48,011 nucleotides of DNA from an uncultured Methanobrevibacter sp. (GTDB lineage Archaea > Methanobacteriota > Methanobacteria > Methanobacteriales > Methanobacteriaceae), in contig CACYJH010000009.1 of assembly GCA_902774685.1 (NCBI GenBank), positions 1 to 48,011 on the forward strand, given 5' to 3'. How positions within the stretch are numbered: the stretch's first letter is position 1; each line of letters starts with the position of its first letter. Shown here one piece after another: positions 1 to 8,092 of this stretch. A program made the position numbers and the translations under genes. A model generated the notes under the pieces. That model was not told where the DNA came from and made no database searches. It saw only the letters and a list, made by a program, of their open reading frames with translations.

Positions 1-471
1 GCCAAATCTCTCTGGGTCTTGAAGATACTTGTAAATGAGTTTTGATTTCTTTTTGGCATTTTCCTGACCTACAACATCATCAAAGAAAACATTGGATTTC
101 ACTCTTTTTATTGAATCTGAATTTTCCACATCTGGAATGACAATTTCAATTGATGTGTTTTCTCCAATGACAGAATCTTCAGGATATGCAGTGATGACCT
201 TAAATGCAAAATCGGGAATGATCTTTTGATCAAAAAGATAAGAGCCTGTTCTTACATTGGTTCCGCTCCATTGGTCTATAGCATACTGTTCAAAAAGCAC
301 CTTATCTGATATTTCCAAATTAGGTCCTTCCAATAGACCAAAATTGAAAGGATAACCTGCAGTTTCCAATACAAGAACTTTGGTTTCATTCTCACTATAA
401 GAAGCTTTGCTTATAATGGAAACTTCCGGTTTCTTCTTATTTGCACTTTTATTTTCAGATTTCACATTCAT
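1..471 (-). CDS. AAA family ATPase, N-terminal part (cut by window edge)
   Basis: The frame is open for 157 codons from an ATG at 471 to the left edge, so only the N-terminal part is visible. About 125 residues form a beta-rich domain without a motif I can name. It is followed by FFDDVVGQENAKKK and a segment ending in YLQDPERFG, the signature that precedes the Walker A loop in archaeal CDC48/proteasome-type AAA ATPases. The Walker motifs themselves lie outside the window. The family uses ATP hydrolysis to remodel or unfold proteins; the substrate of this branch is unknown to me. The SD site is weak (TGTG just upstream of ATG). It lies downstream of the endonuclease IV gene on the same strand, separated by 159 bases of AT-rich DNA. 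Confidence 0.72.
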   Translation of the reverse strand, partial: MNVKSENKSANKKKPEVSIISKASYSENETKVLVLETAGYPFNFGLLEGPNLEISDKVLFEQYAIDQWSGTNVRTGSYLFDQKIIPDFAFKVITAYPEDSVIGENTSIEIVIPDVENSDSIKRVKSNVFFDDVVGQENAKKKSKLIYKYLQDPERFG

Positions 472-627
472 CACATCAAATAAAATGTTTAAAATAATTA
501 AAATTTTTTTATGATTGTTTAGATTACTTAATATATTATTTACATTATTTAAATATTTTCATAAAGAAATTAAGTTTTAAAATTTGAAAAAAAATTATAA
601 GCTTTTTTTAAAAAATTGGCCTAAAAT

Positions 628-642
628 ACTCTAAATTAGAGT
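628..642 (-). terminator. Possible weak terminator hairpin of the endonuclease IV-like gene
   Basis: ACTCTAA and TTAGAGT form 7-base inverted arms around one base and include the TAG stop codon at 631-633. On the minus strand T-rich DNA follows (about 600-625). The stem is short, so termination may rest on the T tracts alone. Confidence 0.35.
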
Positions 643-1467
643 GTCATAAAGCTGTTTCATTCTTAAGGCATCCTGATCAATCAAAGGAGTTTCACAAATG
701 ATTGTGGCTTTCCAATCGTTTTCAATTAGATTCAAAAGCAAATCCTTGATATGTGGACCATATTCATCATCTTCAGCTAAAGTGTGGTGCTTCTTCTCAC
801 CCTTATCAGTGTATTCGATTGTGGTGAAATGACAGTGAAGCCTATCGATGTCCAGATTGTCTTCAAGCTTTGAGAATATGCAATTGTAATCTTCCTTCTT
901 ATTCAGGATTCCTCTCCCCCTTGCATGAACATGGGCAAAGTCGATTGTAGGCTCAAAGTGGTCAAAGCTTGCACACATTTCAATGATTTCATCAATGTTT
1001 CCTAATTGGGAACGTTTTCCAGTTGTCTCAGGTGCAAAGGTAAAGTTTTCAATTCCTTCCTCTTCACATCTTTCAAGAAGTCTTGTGTATGTCTTTTTAG
1101 CCAAGTCCATACAGACTTCAGGTTTTCTGCCTGAATAAAATCCTGGGTGGAATACAAGCCTATATGCTCCCATGAATTCTCCAACTTTTGCAGATTGAAC
1201 CAATCTGTCTATTGTACTGTCAATCTTTTCTTCCTCTTTAGAACAGACATTAACATAATAAGGACAATGCATAGACATTAATACTCCATTTTCATCTGCA
1301 GATTCCCTTAATTTAAGTGCAGAGGATTCTCCAATTCTCACACCATAAGTGGACTGATATTCAAATGCATATAATCCTAAAGGTCCTAAGAATTCTGGAG
1401 ACTCATGCGCCTTTCCATTAAAATCTATTGGTTTGCCAGCTGGACCAAAAATAACCTTATCTTTCAT
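631..1467 (-). CDS. Endonuclease IV-like TIM-barrel protein (AP endonuclease family 2)
   Basis: This 278-residue protein has the xylose isomerase-like TIM-barrel pattern of endonuclease IV. Candidate metal ligands occur in the expected order: SMHCPYY (about residue 66), LVFHPG (about 105), a Glu in FAPETTG (about 147), DFAHVHARG (about 177), LHCHFTTIEY (about 211) and ICETP (about 258). Bacterial Nfo cleaves 5' of abasic sites with three zinc ions; this archaeal branch keeps the His/Glu/Asp scaffold but may act on another substrate. The ATG at 1467 has GGTG five bases upstream. It follows GAPDH on the same strand after 167 bases with a terminator hairpin, so it probably has its own promoter. 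Confidence 0.8.
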   Translation of the reverse strand: MKDKVIFGPAGKPIDFNGKAHESPEFLGPLGLYAFEYQSTYGVRIGESSALKLRESADENGVLMSMHCPYYVNVCSKEEEKIDSTIDRLVQSAKVGEFMGAYRLVFHPGFYSGRKPEVCMDLAKKTYTRLLERCEEEGIENFTFAPETTGKRSQLGNIDEIIEMCASFDHFEPTIDFAHVHARGRGILNKKEDYNCIFSKLEDNLDIDRLHCHFTTIEYTDKGEKKHHTLAEDDEYGPHIKDLLLNLIENDWKATIICETPLIDQDALRMKQLYDTLI

Positions 1468-1582
1468 AAAAACACCATAAATTATTAAAAATGATAAAAT
1501 ATAAAAAAATGAAATTAAAATAAATGAAATTAAAACAATTAAATAGAAATATAAATTTTTTGATTTAGAAAAAAAGTAAAAA

Positions 1583-1609
1583 AATTAAATAGAATAATTC
1601 TATTTAATT
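1583..1609 (-). terminator. Intrinsic-type terminator of gap
   Basis: Thirteen-base perfect inverted arms (AATTAAATAGAAT at 1583-1595 and its complement at 1597-1609) surround one base, 25 bases after the GAPDH stop codon. On the minus strand they are followed by two runs of seven T. The stem is almost only A-T pairs, so the T tracts are probably the main signal. Confidence 0.6.
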
Positions 1610-1634
1610 GATTATATCTGAAATTATAGTTGAT

Positions 1635-2651
1635 TTATAAAATTCCCATAGCTTTGTTGGTTTTAGCAATGGATTTTTCATTATCAGATTCCATTTCCAA
1701 CATTGCACGGATAGCATCTACGTTTTCAGGCACTACATCAGATTCTTGGTGTACTGCTTGCATGTAGAACAATTCATTTCCTACTACGTTGATGGATTCT
1801 TTCCATACTGGAATTTCGTATAAATCGTTTCTGCTTCTTCCTAAATCTTTAGCATATTCCATAAGTGCTGCAGTTGAGTCAAGGCCTGCTGCCGCTTCAA
1901 CCACCATAACCCTGGAACGTTTTTCAAGCACATCAATTACTTCATCATTGCTAACTTCATTGCCAATTTCAACCATAAGGTTGTGTTGGTGCATTAAAGT
2001 GGTAGGGACGAGTAAAGCCATTGTAGTGACATCAATACCTTTCATTACAGTCTGTACATCAGGACCGTGGTGAGAAGGTACTTTTGGAGGGTTAGGTACA
2101 ATAGCGTTGATAGGACCTTTTTTGATTTCAGATGGGTCAGATCCTCTTCTGACCATTACAGCACGAACTTTTTTGATGTCAACTAATGGATTGAGAGTGT
2201 GTAAGGTACGGGTTAAACCTGTAGTGTTACAGGATACTACTCTTGCATAGTCTGCACCATAGGAATCATCATAGTTAGAGAATGAGTTGAAGGACAAGCC
2301 GGTTAATTCATGGTCTTCTCCACCTTGGTAAATAGCTTTTACACCTGCTTTTTTATACATTTCAAGGTTTTGAGGTCCAATGTTTCCAGGAGTACAGTCT
2401 ACAACAATATCTGCTTCTTGAACCATGTCTTCAACAGTACCTGCAATTTCAATTCCTGCTTCTTTAAAGAGACCTTCCCTTTCTGGAATTCCAATGTATA
2501 AAGGGTATCCCTTTTCTTCTACAGCAGTTTTTGCTTCAAAGTTAGGTCTAGTTTTACTTACACCAATAACTTTCATATCATCTTGAGCAGCTACAGCATC
2601 AGCCACTCTTTTACCAATAGTTCCAAATCCATTAATAGCTACAGATTTCAT
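1635..2651 (-). CDS. gap: Glyceraldehyde-3-phosphate dehydrogenase, archaeal phosphorylating type
   Basis: This 338-residue enzyme interconverts glyceraldehyde 3-phosphate and 1,3-bisphosphoglycerate with NAD(P) in archaeal gluconeogenesis and glycolysis. The N-terminal Rossmann motif is [12 protein letters not shown] (residues 6-17), and the catalytic cysteine is Cys141 in [12 protein letters not shown]. Its length fits the archaeal type II family. The ATG at 2651 has AAAGGAAGT upstream. In other Methanobacteriales, as I recall, gap lies next to the topoisomerase VI genes; here about 4.3 kb of other genes separate them. Gluconeogenesis from acetyl-CoA also uses PEP synthase and pyruvate carboxylase, both in this window. 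Confidence 0.96.
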   Translation of the reverse strand: MKSVAINGFGTIGKRVADAVAAQDDMKVIGVSKTRPNFEAKTAVEEKGYPLYIGIPEREGLFKEAGIEIAGTVEDMVQEADIVVDCTPGNIGPQNLEMYKKAGVKAIYQGGEDHELTGLSFNSFSNYDDSYGADYARVVSCNTTGLTRTLHTLNPLVDIKKVRAVMVRRGSDPSEIKKGPINAIVPNPPKVPSHHGPDVQTVMKGIDVTTMALLVPTTLMHQHNLMVEIGNEVSNDEVIDVLEKRSRVMVVEAAAGLDSTAALMEYAKDLGRSRNDLYEIPVWKESINVVGNELFYMQAVHQESDVVPENVDAIRAMLEMESDNEKSIAKTNKAMGIL

Positions 2652-2768
2652 TTTTTAAACTTCCTTTAAGAATATTAAATTTATATAAACTCATTAAATT
2701 CAATAAATATATAATTAAAGATTTATAATTCAATCTATATATAATTTGATATTAAATTTAGGATTGGG

Positions 2769-3449
2769 TTAAAATACCCATTCCTGACTTTCTGGAGCAG
2801 AATGTTTTTTTCCTTCATCATCTATATAATATTTTGTTCCATCACTTCTATGATGAATGTAAACATGACAATCATATCCTGCCTTATCTGATAAATCTAA
2901 ATCTTCCACCCATTCAGTAACCCTTTTACCACTAGAGCCAGTTTTGCTGTCAGATGCGGAATGTTCCGCTTGAGTGATTGATTTTGCAGTTACAGTACCA
3001 TTACCAACAGCCACTTGTGTACTGTCATCAGTAGCTAAAGTAACATCTGCACTATCCAACACATTTCCATCAAGATCATAAAGTGTTACAATTGCATGGT
3101 CAGGATACTTATCATATGAATCCTTGCTTTCGCACACTATGCTACCATCAGAACCAACAGTTTTCTCAACTTTGTCACCATCATTTAAATTAGCACCATC
3201 TCTACTATACAATACTTCTACAATTACATTTTCATCAGAGTGATTATAACCAACATTAATAGTGCAGATTGTCTTTGCATCTAAAGAATGTTGAGTTGAA
3301 AAAGTAGTGTTAATAATATGCATTGGCTCTTCTTGAGAAAGAGGATTGATTTCTCCCCCTGAACTCAAGTATAATGCTGTACCTAATATGAAAGTTAAAC
3401 ATATTACGGCAACAACAATGATTATTGTAGTTCTATTATTCAATTCCAT
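2769..3449 (-). CDS. Membrane-anchored extracellular protein, unknown function
   Basis: I do not recognise a family. The 226-residue product starts with a short charged segment and one hydrophobic helix (about residues 8-30), then a predicted outside portion. Residues 40-150 look like a beta-sandwich, with phrases such as VEVLYSRDGANL and ATVTLYDLDGNVLDSADVT-like strands suggesting an Ig-like fold. A Ser/Gly-rich stretch (about 155-175) links to a compact tail rich in Tyr, His and Asp (YIHHRSDGTKYYIDDEG). No lipobox or cell-wall anchor is seen. The ATG at 3449 has GGGGGAT five bases upstream. The overall plan resembles the 123-residue protein at 43979-44350. Confidence 0.7.
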   Translation of the reverse strand: MELNNRTTIIIVVAVICLTFILGTALYLSSGGEINPLSQEEPMHIINTTFSTQHSLDAKTICTINVGYNHSDENVIVEVLYSRDGANLNDGDKVEKTVGSDGSIVCESKDSYDKYPDHAIVTLYDLDGNVLDSADVTLATDDSTQVAVGNGTVTAKSITQAEHSASDSKTGSSGKRVTEWVEDLDLSDKAGYDCHVYIHHRSDGTKYYIDDEGKKHSAPESQEWVF

Positions 3450-3468
3450 TTTATCCCCCTAAAATTTT

Positions 3469-4026
3469 TTAATCCAATAAAATAATTCCATAACAGAAAT
3501 AACTATTATTCTCCTTATCGATTCCGGAAATGTCATATCCATTGTTTTCAATGGTCTTATGAATATCCACACCACAAGCTTCACCAGACGGACGGGCTTC
3601 AGTAGGATATTTACACCCAGTCAAATTGGATTCCTCCAATATACATTCTTCCCCTTTGGACTTGCAAACCATACAAGGACCACCGCCCATGCCAAATGCC
3701 TTATAATAACCAAAATGAGCACAACAATTCTCTATATCTAATGCTATTTTAGAGATTTCTCCAATATCATCTTCAATGGAAGCCAAACTTATTTCAAATA
3801 AAATGGCAGTTTTATATGAATTTACCATTCCAACAAACTCTTCTGCCTTTGGAGTATAAGGTGGACATACGAGTGTTTTACCGTAGTTAGGGCACCCATA
3901 TTGACATTTTAATCTTGTCCATGGCTCAACTACAATTGTGGCGGTGTCAATATATTCAAATTTAAAACCTTTATAATCTTTTGTTAATTCTTTAATTTCT
4001 TCATTTAATTCATCTAAACTAATCAT
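3469..4026 (-). CDS. DUF2284 metal-binding protein
   Basis: This 185-residue cytoplasmic protein matches the DUF2284 pattern, predicted to bind metal or Fe-S through many cysteines. A first cluster is LKCQYGCPNYGKTLVCPP (about residues 39-56), a pair of cysteines sits near residue 92, and later clusters are GGGPCMVCKSKGEEC, GCKYP and GEACGVDIH, with a C-terminal YFCYG. The biochemical role is not established. It lies 19 bases upstream of the anchored protein at 2769-3449, close enough for cotranscription. AGTGAT precedes the ATG at 4026. It stands between the metal ATPase cassette and gap. Confidence 0.85.
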   Translation of the reverse strand: MISLDELNEEIKELTKDYKGFKFEYIDTATIVVEPWTRLKCQYGCPNYGKTLVCPPYTPKAEEFVGMVNSYKTAILFEISLASIEDDIGEISKIALDIENCCAHFGYYKAFGMGGGPCMVCKSKGEECILEESNLTGCKYPTEARPSGEACGVDIHKTIENNGYDISGIDKENNSYFCYGIILLD

Positions 4027-4263
4027 AAAATCACTGAAAAATCATTTAATATTCTATAATTAGAATTCTTATGATAAATATTTTAATAAAATCATTAATA
4101 AAATTTTTTAAAAAAAGAAATGGAAAGGGACATTAAAAAAACTAAAAAAAAACTAAAAAAAACTAAAAAAAACTAAAAAAAAGCCTAAAAGACTGAAAAA
4201 ATAAAAAAAATAAAAAAATAAAAATGAAATAGTATCAGTATTTTAAAATATTTTTCAAACATT
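4027..4263. other. AT-rich non-coding stretch with repeated T tracts (minus strand)
   Basis: No gene apart from the tiny ORF just to its right is seen. From about 4131 to 4182 a unit like ACTAAAAAAA is repeated about five times; on the minus strand this is a series of T7-T9 tracts, a likely multi-step archaeal oligo-T terminator for the ATPase transcript. The rest (4027-4130) probably holds the promoter of the DUF2284 gene, but I cannot place a TATA box with confidence. Confidence 0.5.
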
Positions 4264-4335
4264 TCAAGCTCTTAAAAATGCTAATGAAAGTACAAAAAAC
4301 AATAATATGCAAAGGATAGCAAATTCAAATATCAT
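4264..4335 (-). CDS. 23-residue single-span membrane peptide, candidate
   Basis: This very short ORF begins with ATG at 4333-4335 and ends with TGA at 4264-4266. A strong SD sequence, AAGGTGA (complement of 4341-4347), lies five bases upstream. The peptide starts MIFEFAILCILLFF, continues hydrophobic and ends in AFLRA, so it would be one membrane helix with a C-terminal Arg and a single Cys. It begins 46 bases after the stop codon of the P-type ATPase on the same strand and is followed by T tracts, so it should be on the same mRNA. By analogy with KdpF, small helices can stabilise ATPases; a role here is inference. No homologue is known to me. Confidence 0.55.
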   Translation of the reverse strand: MIFEFAILCILLFFVLSLAFLRA

Positions 4336-4381
4336 TTTTATCACCTTTTTATCATATCTGTTTTTAAGAAATTATTATTGT

Positions 4382-6334
4382 TTAATCAACCCTTGTTTTG
4401 AATCTTAAAAGCAAAGAAGAATAGATAATCACTATTACAGATCCAATATTATGTACAAATGCTCCCCCAATAGGGTCCAAATATCCTAATGCGGCAAGAA
4501 TTGTTGCTATAATATTTAATCCCAAAGCAAAGGCGATTCCAATATTAATAGTTCTGATGGTTTTTCTAGAAAGTGCAAGCAAATGTGGAATATACTTAAT
4601 GTCATCACTTACAAGACATACATCAGATGCTTCAATTGAGATGTCACTGCCAACACCTCCCATTGAAATTCCAATGTCCGCTTGTCTTAAAGCTGGCGCA
4701 TCATTTATTCCATCGCCAATCATTGCAACCTTCCTATCATTGGATTGGAATTCTTTAATCTTAGAGATCTTATCTTCCGGCAGACAATTGTATTTTAAAT
4801 CCTCAATACCTACATCATAGGCAATATGCTCAGCAGCATTCCTATTGTCTCCAGTTAATAAAGTAGATTTTACACCTAATTTATCTAATTGGTCAATGAG
4901 ATTTGCTGCATCATCTCTTAAAATGTCAGCCAGTAAAACTGCCCCTAATAATTCTCCATCTCTTGAAAGATAAATTGCTGTTGCACCCAGATTTAAATCT
5001 CTAGAAATATTATTCAATATAAAATCACTAGGCAAATTTACCCCTAATGATTTTAAGAATTCCTCATTGCCGGCACATAATTTATTATCACTTAAAGTAG
5101 CCGTAACTCCTTTTCCAATAATCATTTCGAAGCTTGAAACTTTTTCCAAACTTCCATCATAATTGTCTTTATAATATTTTACAATAGCTTTAGCTAAAGG
5201 ATGTTCAGATGGGCTTTCCAATGAAGCGAATAAACGAATCAATTCTTTTTCACTAATTGCATTATCATATGCAATAATCTTAGTGACAACAGGTTTTCCA
5301 TAAGTCAAAGTACCTGTCTTATCAAAAACCATATGGTCTATTTTAGCTAATTTTTCAATTGAAATCCCTTCTTTGACTAAAATGCCCACTTTGGTTAAAT
5401 TTCCAATTGATGCCATAATGGCTGTGGGAGTAGCTAAAATCAATGCACAAGGACAGAATACAACCAAAATAGTCACTGCACGTATGATTTCTCCAGTATA
5501 CACCAAAGTCAAAACTGCGCAGATAAATGCTATAACAACAATGAAAGTAGCCCATTTATCCGCTGCTCTAACCACTTTCGCATTTTCAGGACTTGCAGAT
5601 TCAACTATTTTAATTAATCTTTGAAGAGAACTGTCCTCTCCTTTTTTAGTGGCTTTCATCAAAAAAGAACCATAAAGATTTATAGTTCCACTATATACTT
5701 CATCACCAACTACTTTATCCACTGGTATGGATTCTCCAGTCAAGACAGAATGATCTAAAGAAGATTCACCTAGGATTATTTCACCATCTACTGGAACAAT
5801 TTCCCCTGGAACAACTTTTACAATATCTCCCACTTTAATCAAATTAGCTGGAACCACTATCTCACTTTCATTTTTTCTATTATAATTGATTACTAAAGTA
5901 CAAATTGTAGGATTCAGGTCAATGAGATTCTTGATTCCTGCTTTTGTTTTAGAAACAGTGAATTCCTCTAAAAATCCTCCAATTGCCATAATGACAGCTA
6001 TCACTCCTGCAGCAAATAATTCTCCAATAAGAATTGAAGAAATAATTGCAACTGAGACAAGAACATCTGCCTTTATGTCAAATTCTGTGCAAAGACCTAT
6101 TATTGCTTCCTTAAAAATAGGAATGCCACAAAACAATATGGCAATCCAAATTAAGTCAAATCTGAATATGTCCGTACCTATAAAACTTAGAACTACTGAG
6201 ATAATGGAAATGAATATGAATAAAACATCCTTCATTTGACTATCTATAAAAAAGTCCTTAATATGTATATTACGACTATTAGAACCATGGGATATTATGT
6301 TTTTATCGTTAAGGAAAAATTTTTTTATGTTCAT
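4382..6334 (-). CDS. Heavy-metal P1B-type ATPase
   Basis: This 650-residue membrane pump exports a metal ion using ATP. Seen in order: N-terminal helices, actuator motif LTGES (199-202), transmembrane CPC in VVFCPCALILATPTA (294-296), phosphorylated Asp338 in DKTGTLT, the SEHPLA motif (His378) typical of P1B pumps, and GDGIND (540-545). No N-terminal CxxC metal-binding domain is present. The ATG at 6334 is chosen because GGAGGG lies five bases upstream at 6340-6345; a longer frame from TTG at 6352 would run through that SD site. A CsoR-type operator lies upstream and a CsoR regulator gene follows at 6501. The regulator suggests Cu(I), but the C-terminal HNIGS segment is not that of classic CopA, so the metal is not certain. 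Confidence 0.93.
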   Translation of the reverse strand: MNIKKFFLNDKNIISHGSNSRNIHIKDFFIDSQMKDVLFIFISIISVVLSFIGTDIFRFDLIWIAILFCGIPIFKEAIIGLCTEFDIKADVLVSVAIISSILIGELFAAGVIAVIMAIGGFLEEFTVSKTKAGIKNLIDLNPTICTLVINYNRKNESEIVVPANLIKVGDIVKVVPGEIVPVDGEIILGESSLDHSVLTGESIPVDKVVGDEVYSGTINLYGSFLMKATKKGEDSSLQRLIKIVESASPENAKVVRAADKWATFIVVIAFICAVLTLVYTGEIIRAVTILVVFCPCALILATPTAIMASIGNLTKVGILVKEGISIEKLAKIDHMVFDKTGTLTYGKPVVTKIIAYDNAISEKELIRLFASLESPSEHPLAKAIVKYYKDNYDGSLEKVSSFEMIIGKGVTATLSDNKLCAGNEEFLKSLGVNLPSDFILNNISRDLNLGATAIYLSRDGELLGAVLLADILRDDAANLIDQLDKLGVKSTLLTGDNRNAAEHIAYDVGIEDLKYNCLPEDKISKIKEFQSNDRKVAMIGDGINDAPALRQADIGISMGGVGSDISIEASDVCLVSDDIKYIPHLLALSRKTIRTINIGIAFALGLNIIATILAALGYLDPIGGAFVHNIGSVIVIIYSSLLLRFKTRVD

Positions 6335-6357
6335 TTTAACCCTCCAAGCCAATACAT

Positions 6358-6381
6358 ATAGGTATACCCTTATAGGTATAC
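6358..6381 (-). promoter_or_regulatory. CsoR-type operator upstream of the metal ATPase
   Basis: TATACC (6363-6368) and GGTATA (6375-6380) form perfect inverted arms around six bases, and ATAGGTATAC occurs twice, 14 bases apart (6358 and 6372). GGTATACC at 6361-6368 is itself palindromic. The site ends 24 bases upstream of the ATG at 6334, suited to blocking polymerase at the start site. A similar site precedes the regulator gene. Confidence 0.65.
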
Positions 6382-6500
6382 AAATAATTTGAAAAAAAAT
6401 AGAAAAAATTGTTTATTTGAGAAACTTAAAGAATTCTCCCTAAAAACAATTTAATCTATAAAATTTACAAGGATTCCCCTCTAACTTTGAAAATTTTTAA

Positions 6501-6773
6501 TTATAATCTTGAATAATATTCTAAAATAGTAGAAACATCATTTATTGCTTCATCACTGTCTCCTGCTTCAATTGCATTCTTAATACAGTGCTCAAGATGC
6601 CCTTCCACTATTATATGGCCTACTTTATGTAAAGCAGATTTAGAAGCATTTACTTGCATTAAAATATTCTCACAAGGAATATCCTCATCTATCATACGAT
6701 CAATAGCATTTAATTGACCTATAATCTTTTTTATTCTTCTATGAAGATTATCAGAATCCATACACTGTTTCAA
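6501..6773 (-). CDS. csoR: CsoR/RcnR-family metal-sensing repressor, CsoR (Cu) type
   Basis: The product of about 90 residues is an all-helical DUF156 repressor. It carries Cys34, His59 and Cys63 with C-x24-H-x3-C spacing, the Cu(I) ligand set of CsoR (Cys36, His61, Cys65 in Mycobacterium tuberculosis). The Tyr that commonly precedes the first Cys is Pro here. I prefer the TTG start at 6773 because GGTGGTG lies about five bases upstream; ATG 6761 is the alternative. Translation from further upstream would pass through the operator at 6798-6813, so the longer frame is unlikely. The neighbouring P-type ATPase is the expected target. Family proteins release DNA upon binding metal. Confidence 0.87.
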   Translation of the reverse strand: MKQCMDSDNLHRRIKKIIGQLNAIDRMIDEDIPCENILMQVNASKSALHKVGHIIVEGHLEHCIKNAIEAGDSDEAINDVSTILEYYSRL

Positions 6774-6797
6774 AATAACACCACCAAATAAATCAAT

Positions 6798-6813
6798 ATA
6801 CCCTATGGGGTAT
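6798..6813 (-). promoter_or_regulatory. CsoR-type operator in front of csoR
   Basis: ATACCCTATGGGGTAT has perfect 6-base inverted arms (ATACCC/GGGTAT) around four bases, the only G-tract in a very AT-rich intergenic stretch. Known CsoR operators have the same ATACCC...GGGTAT form. An AT-rich TATA-like element (TTTAATATA) lies immediately upstream on the minus strand, so the site would overlap the transcription start: autoregulation. Confidence 0.7.
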
Positions 6814-6961
6814 GCATATATTAAAATTGAACCTTGTACTATATAAATGTTTTGAAAAATAAAAAAAGGGTTTGTCAATATTATAAAAACAATTATGATG
6901 GAAGTTTGGAAAAAGTCTCCAGATACAATAATTAAAAAATAAAAAAAATAAAAAAAGAAAA

Positions 6962-6989
6962 AATAAATTAATTAAATAATTAATTTATT
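6962..6989 (-). terminator. Terminator of top6A
   Basis: Thirteen-base perfect inverted arms (6962-6974 and 6977-6989) surround two A bases. The base of the stem overlaps the top6A stop codon (6988-6990). On the minus strand several runs of 6-8 T follow (6905-6961). Confidence 0.6.
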
Positions 6990-8088
6990 ATAACTGACCA
7001 AATTGTCTTAATTTCTCTGGGAAATATGTGTCTACTACATATTCAAGACCATATTTAGAGAAAGATTGCTGTTCTGCTTTCTTACCAATCTTAAGCATTT
7101 TCTTAATCTCGGTTTGCCAGAACTCAGTTTGGTACCTTGGGTCTTTTGAAAGCTCTTTCAATCTCAATACATCGATATCCTTCAATGGGTCTGTTGGAAG
7201 ATCATATTCAATGATATCAGATGCAGTTACTCCTAAAAACTTAGCGTCAGGAGTAGCTAAATCATGATTTACATGAGCTAACTTTGCACTTCCAGATATG
7301 ATTACCTGTCCGATGTGGAATCCCCAAGGGTCTCCGTCGTTACAGATATATACAGGAAGGCCTAATTCTTCATTAACCCTTTTGATAAATCTTCTTGTAG
7401 CACGAGCCGCTTGACCTTTAAGACCGACAATCAAACAATTGAATCTGTTGTGAGCGTCCTCTTGAACTAACCTGTGGAACATCCCCATGGTTTCCACTGC
7501 AAGTACGAAGTCTGCACCGCAATCCAACAATTCAACTTGGTCGATGGTTGGTGAAATGGTATAACCGGATTTACCTGCTCTTGCAGCATTGATTTCAAAG
7601 TCACCATCAAGCAAGGTGATGTCACCATATACAGATGCACCGTCTTCCTCAGGCATTAATCCTAAATCTTCACGGGTAGCACCTAATGCAACTTCCAAGT
7701 CCTCACCAACAATGTTGGATTCCTGTTGGTTATTGAATTCAATACCCCAACCTTCAGAGATATAATACATTTCCCTGATGGTAGCGGTTTTATCTCTTAA
7801 TACCAAATCTTTACAGAAATTAGCGACATAAACCATTTGCCCTAATTTTCTGATTTGCTTTACGTTTCCAAGAGACCTTTTACCGAATCTGTCTCCAAGA
7901 ATATAATAACGTTTATCAGGATCATAAACAATGTTTCCAGTACCTCTAGAAGGAATTCTTAATGTAGGCACCTTTTCCTTTTCAACATCCTCAATGATTT
8001 CTTGACCAAAAGCTTTGAGTTTGTTGAAAGTGTATTGTCTTCTTTTCTCCTTATGAGTATGTTCATGTTTAGTAGTTTGTTCAGCCAT
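6988..8088 (-). CDS. top6A: DNA topoisomerase VI subunit A
   Basis: This 366-residue Spo11-like subunit makes the double-strand break in type IIB topoisomerase and relaxes and decatenates DNA with subunit B. The winged-helix domain holds the catalytic tyrosine in REMYYISEG (Tyr108 or Tyr109). The Toprim domain has Glu199 in AVETMG and Asp251/Asp253 in ICNDGDPWG, which bind magnesium. The length is normal. The ATG at 8088 follows the top6B stop by four bases, and AGGAGG is inside the end of top6B, which implies translational coupling. Confidence 0.97.
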   Translation of the reverse strand: MAEQTTKHEHTHKEKRRQYTFNKLKAFGQEIIEDVEKEKVPTLRIPSRGTGNIVYDPDKRYYILGDRFGKRSLGNVKQIRKLGQMVYVANFCKDLVLRDKTATIREMYYISEGWGIEFNNQQESNIVGEDLEVALGATREDLGLMPEEDGASVYGDITLLDGDFEINAARAGKSGYTISPTIDQVELLDCGADFVLAVETMGMFHRLVQEDAHNRFNCLIVGLKGQAARATRRFIKRVNEELGLPVYICNDGDPWGFHIGQVIISGSAKLAHVNHDLATPDAKFLGVTASDIIEYDLPTDPLKDIDVLRLKELSKDPRYQTEFWQTEIKKMLKIGKKAEQQSFSKYGLEYVVDTYFPEKLRQFGQL

Positions 8089-8092
8089 CTAA

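Noticed and set aside
6774..6878. N-terminal extension of the csoR frame
   Set aside because: It would translate the operator and the promoter, has no SD site, and CsoR proteins begin near the first conserved helix.
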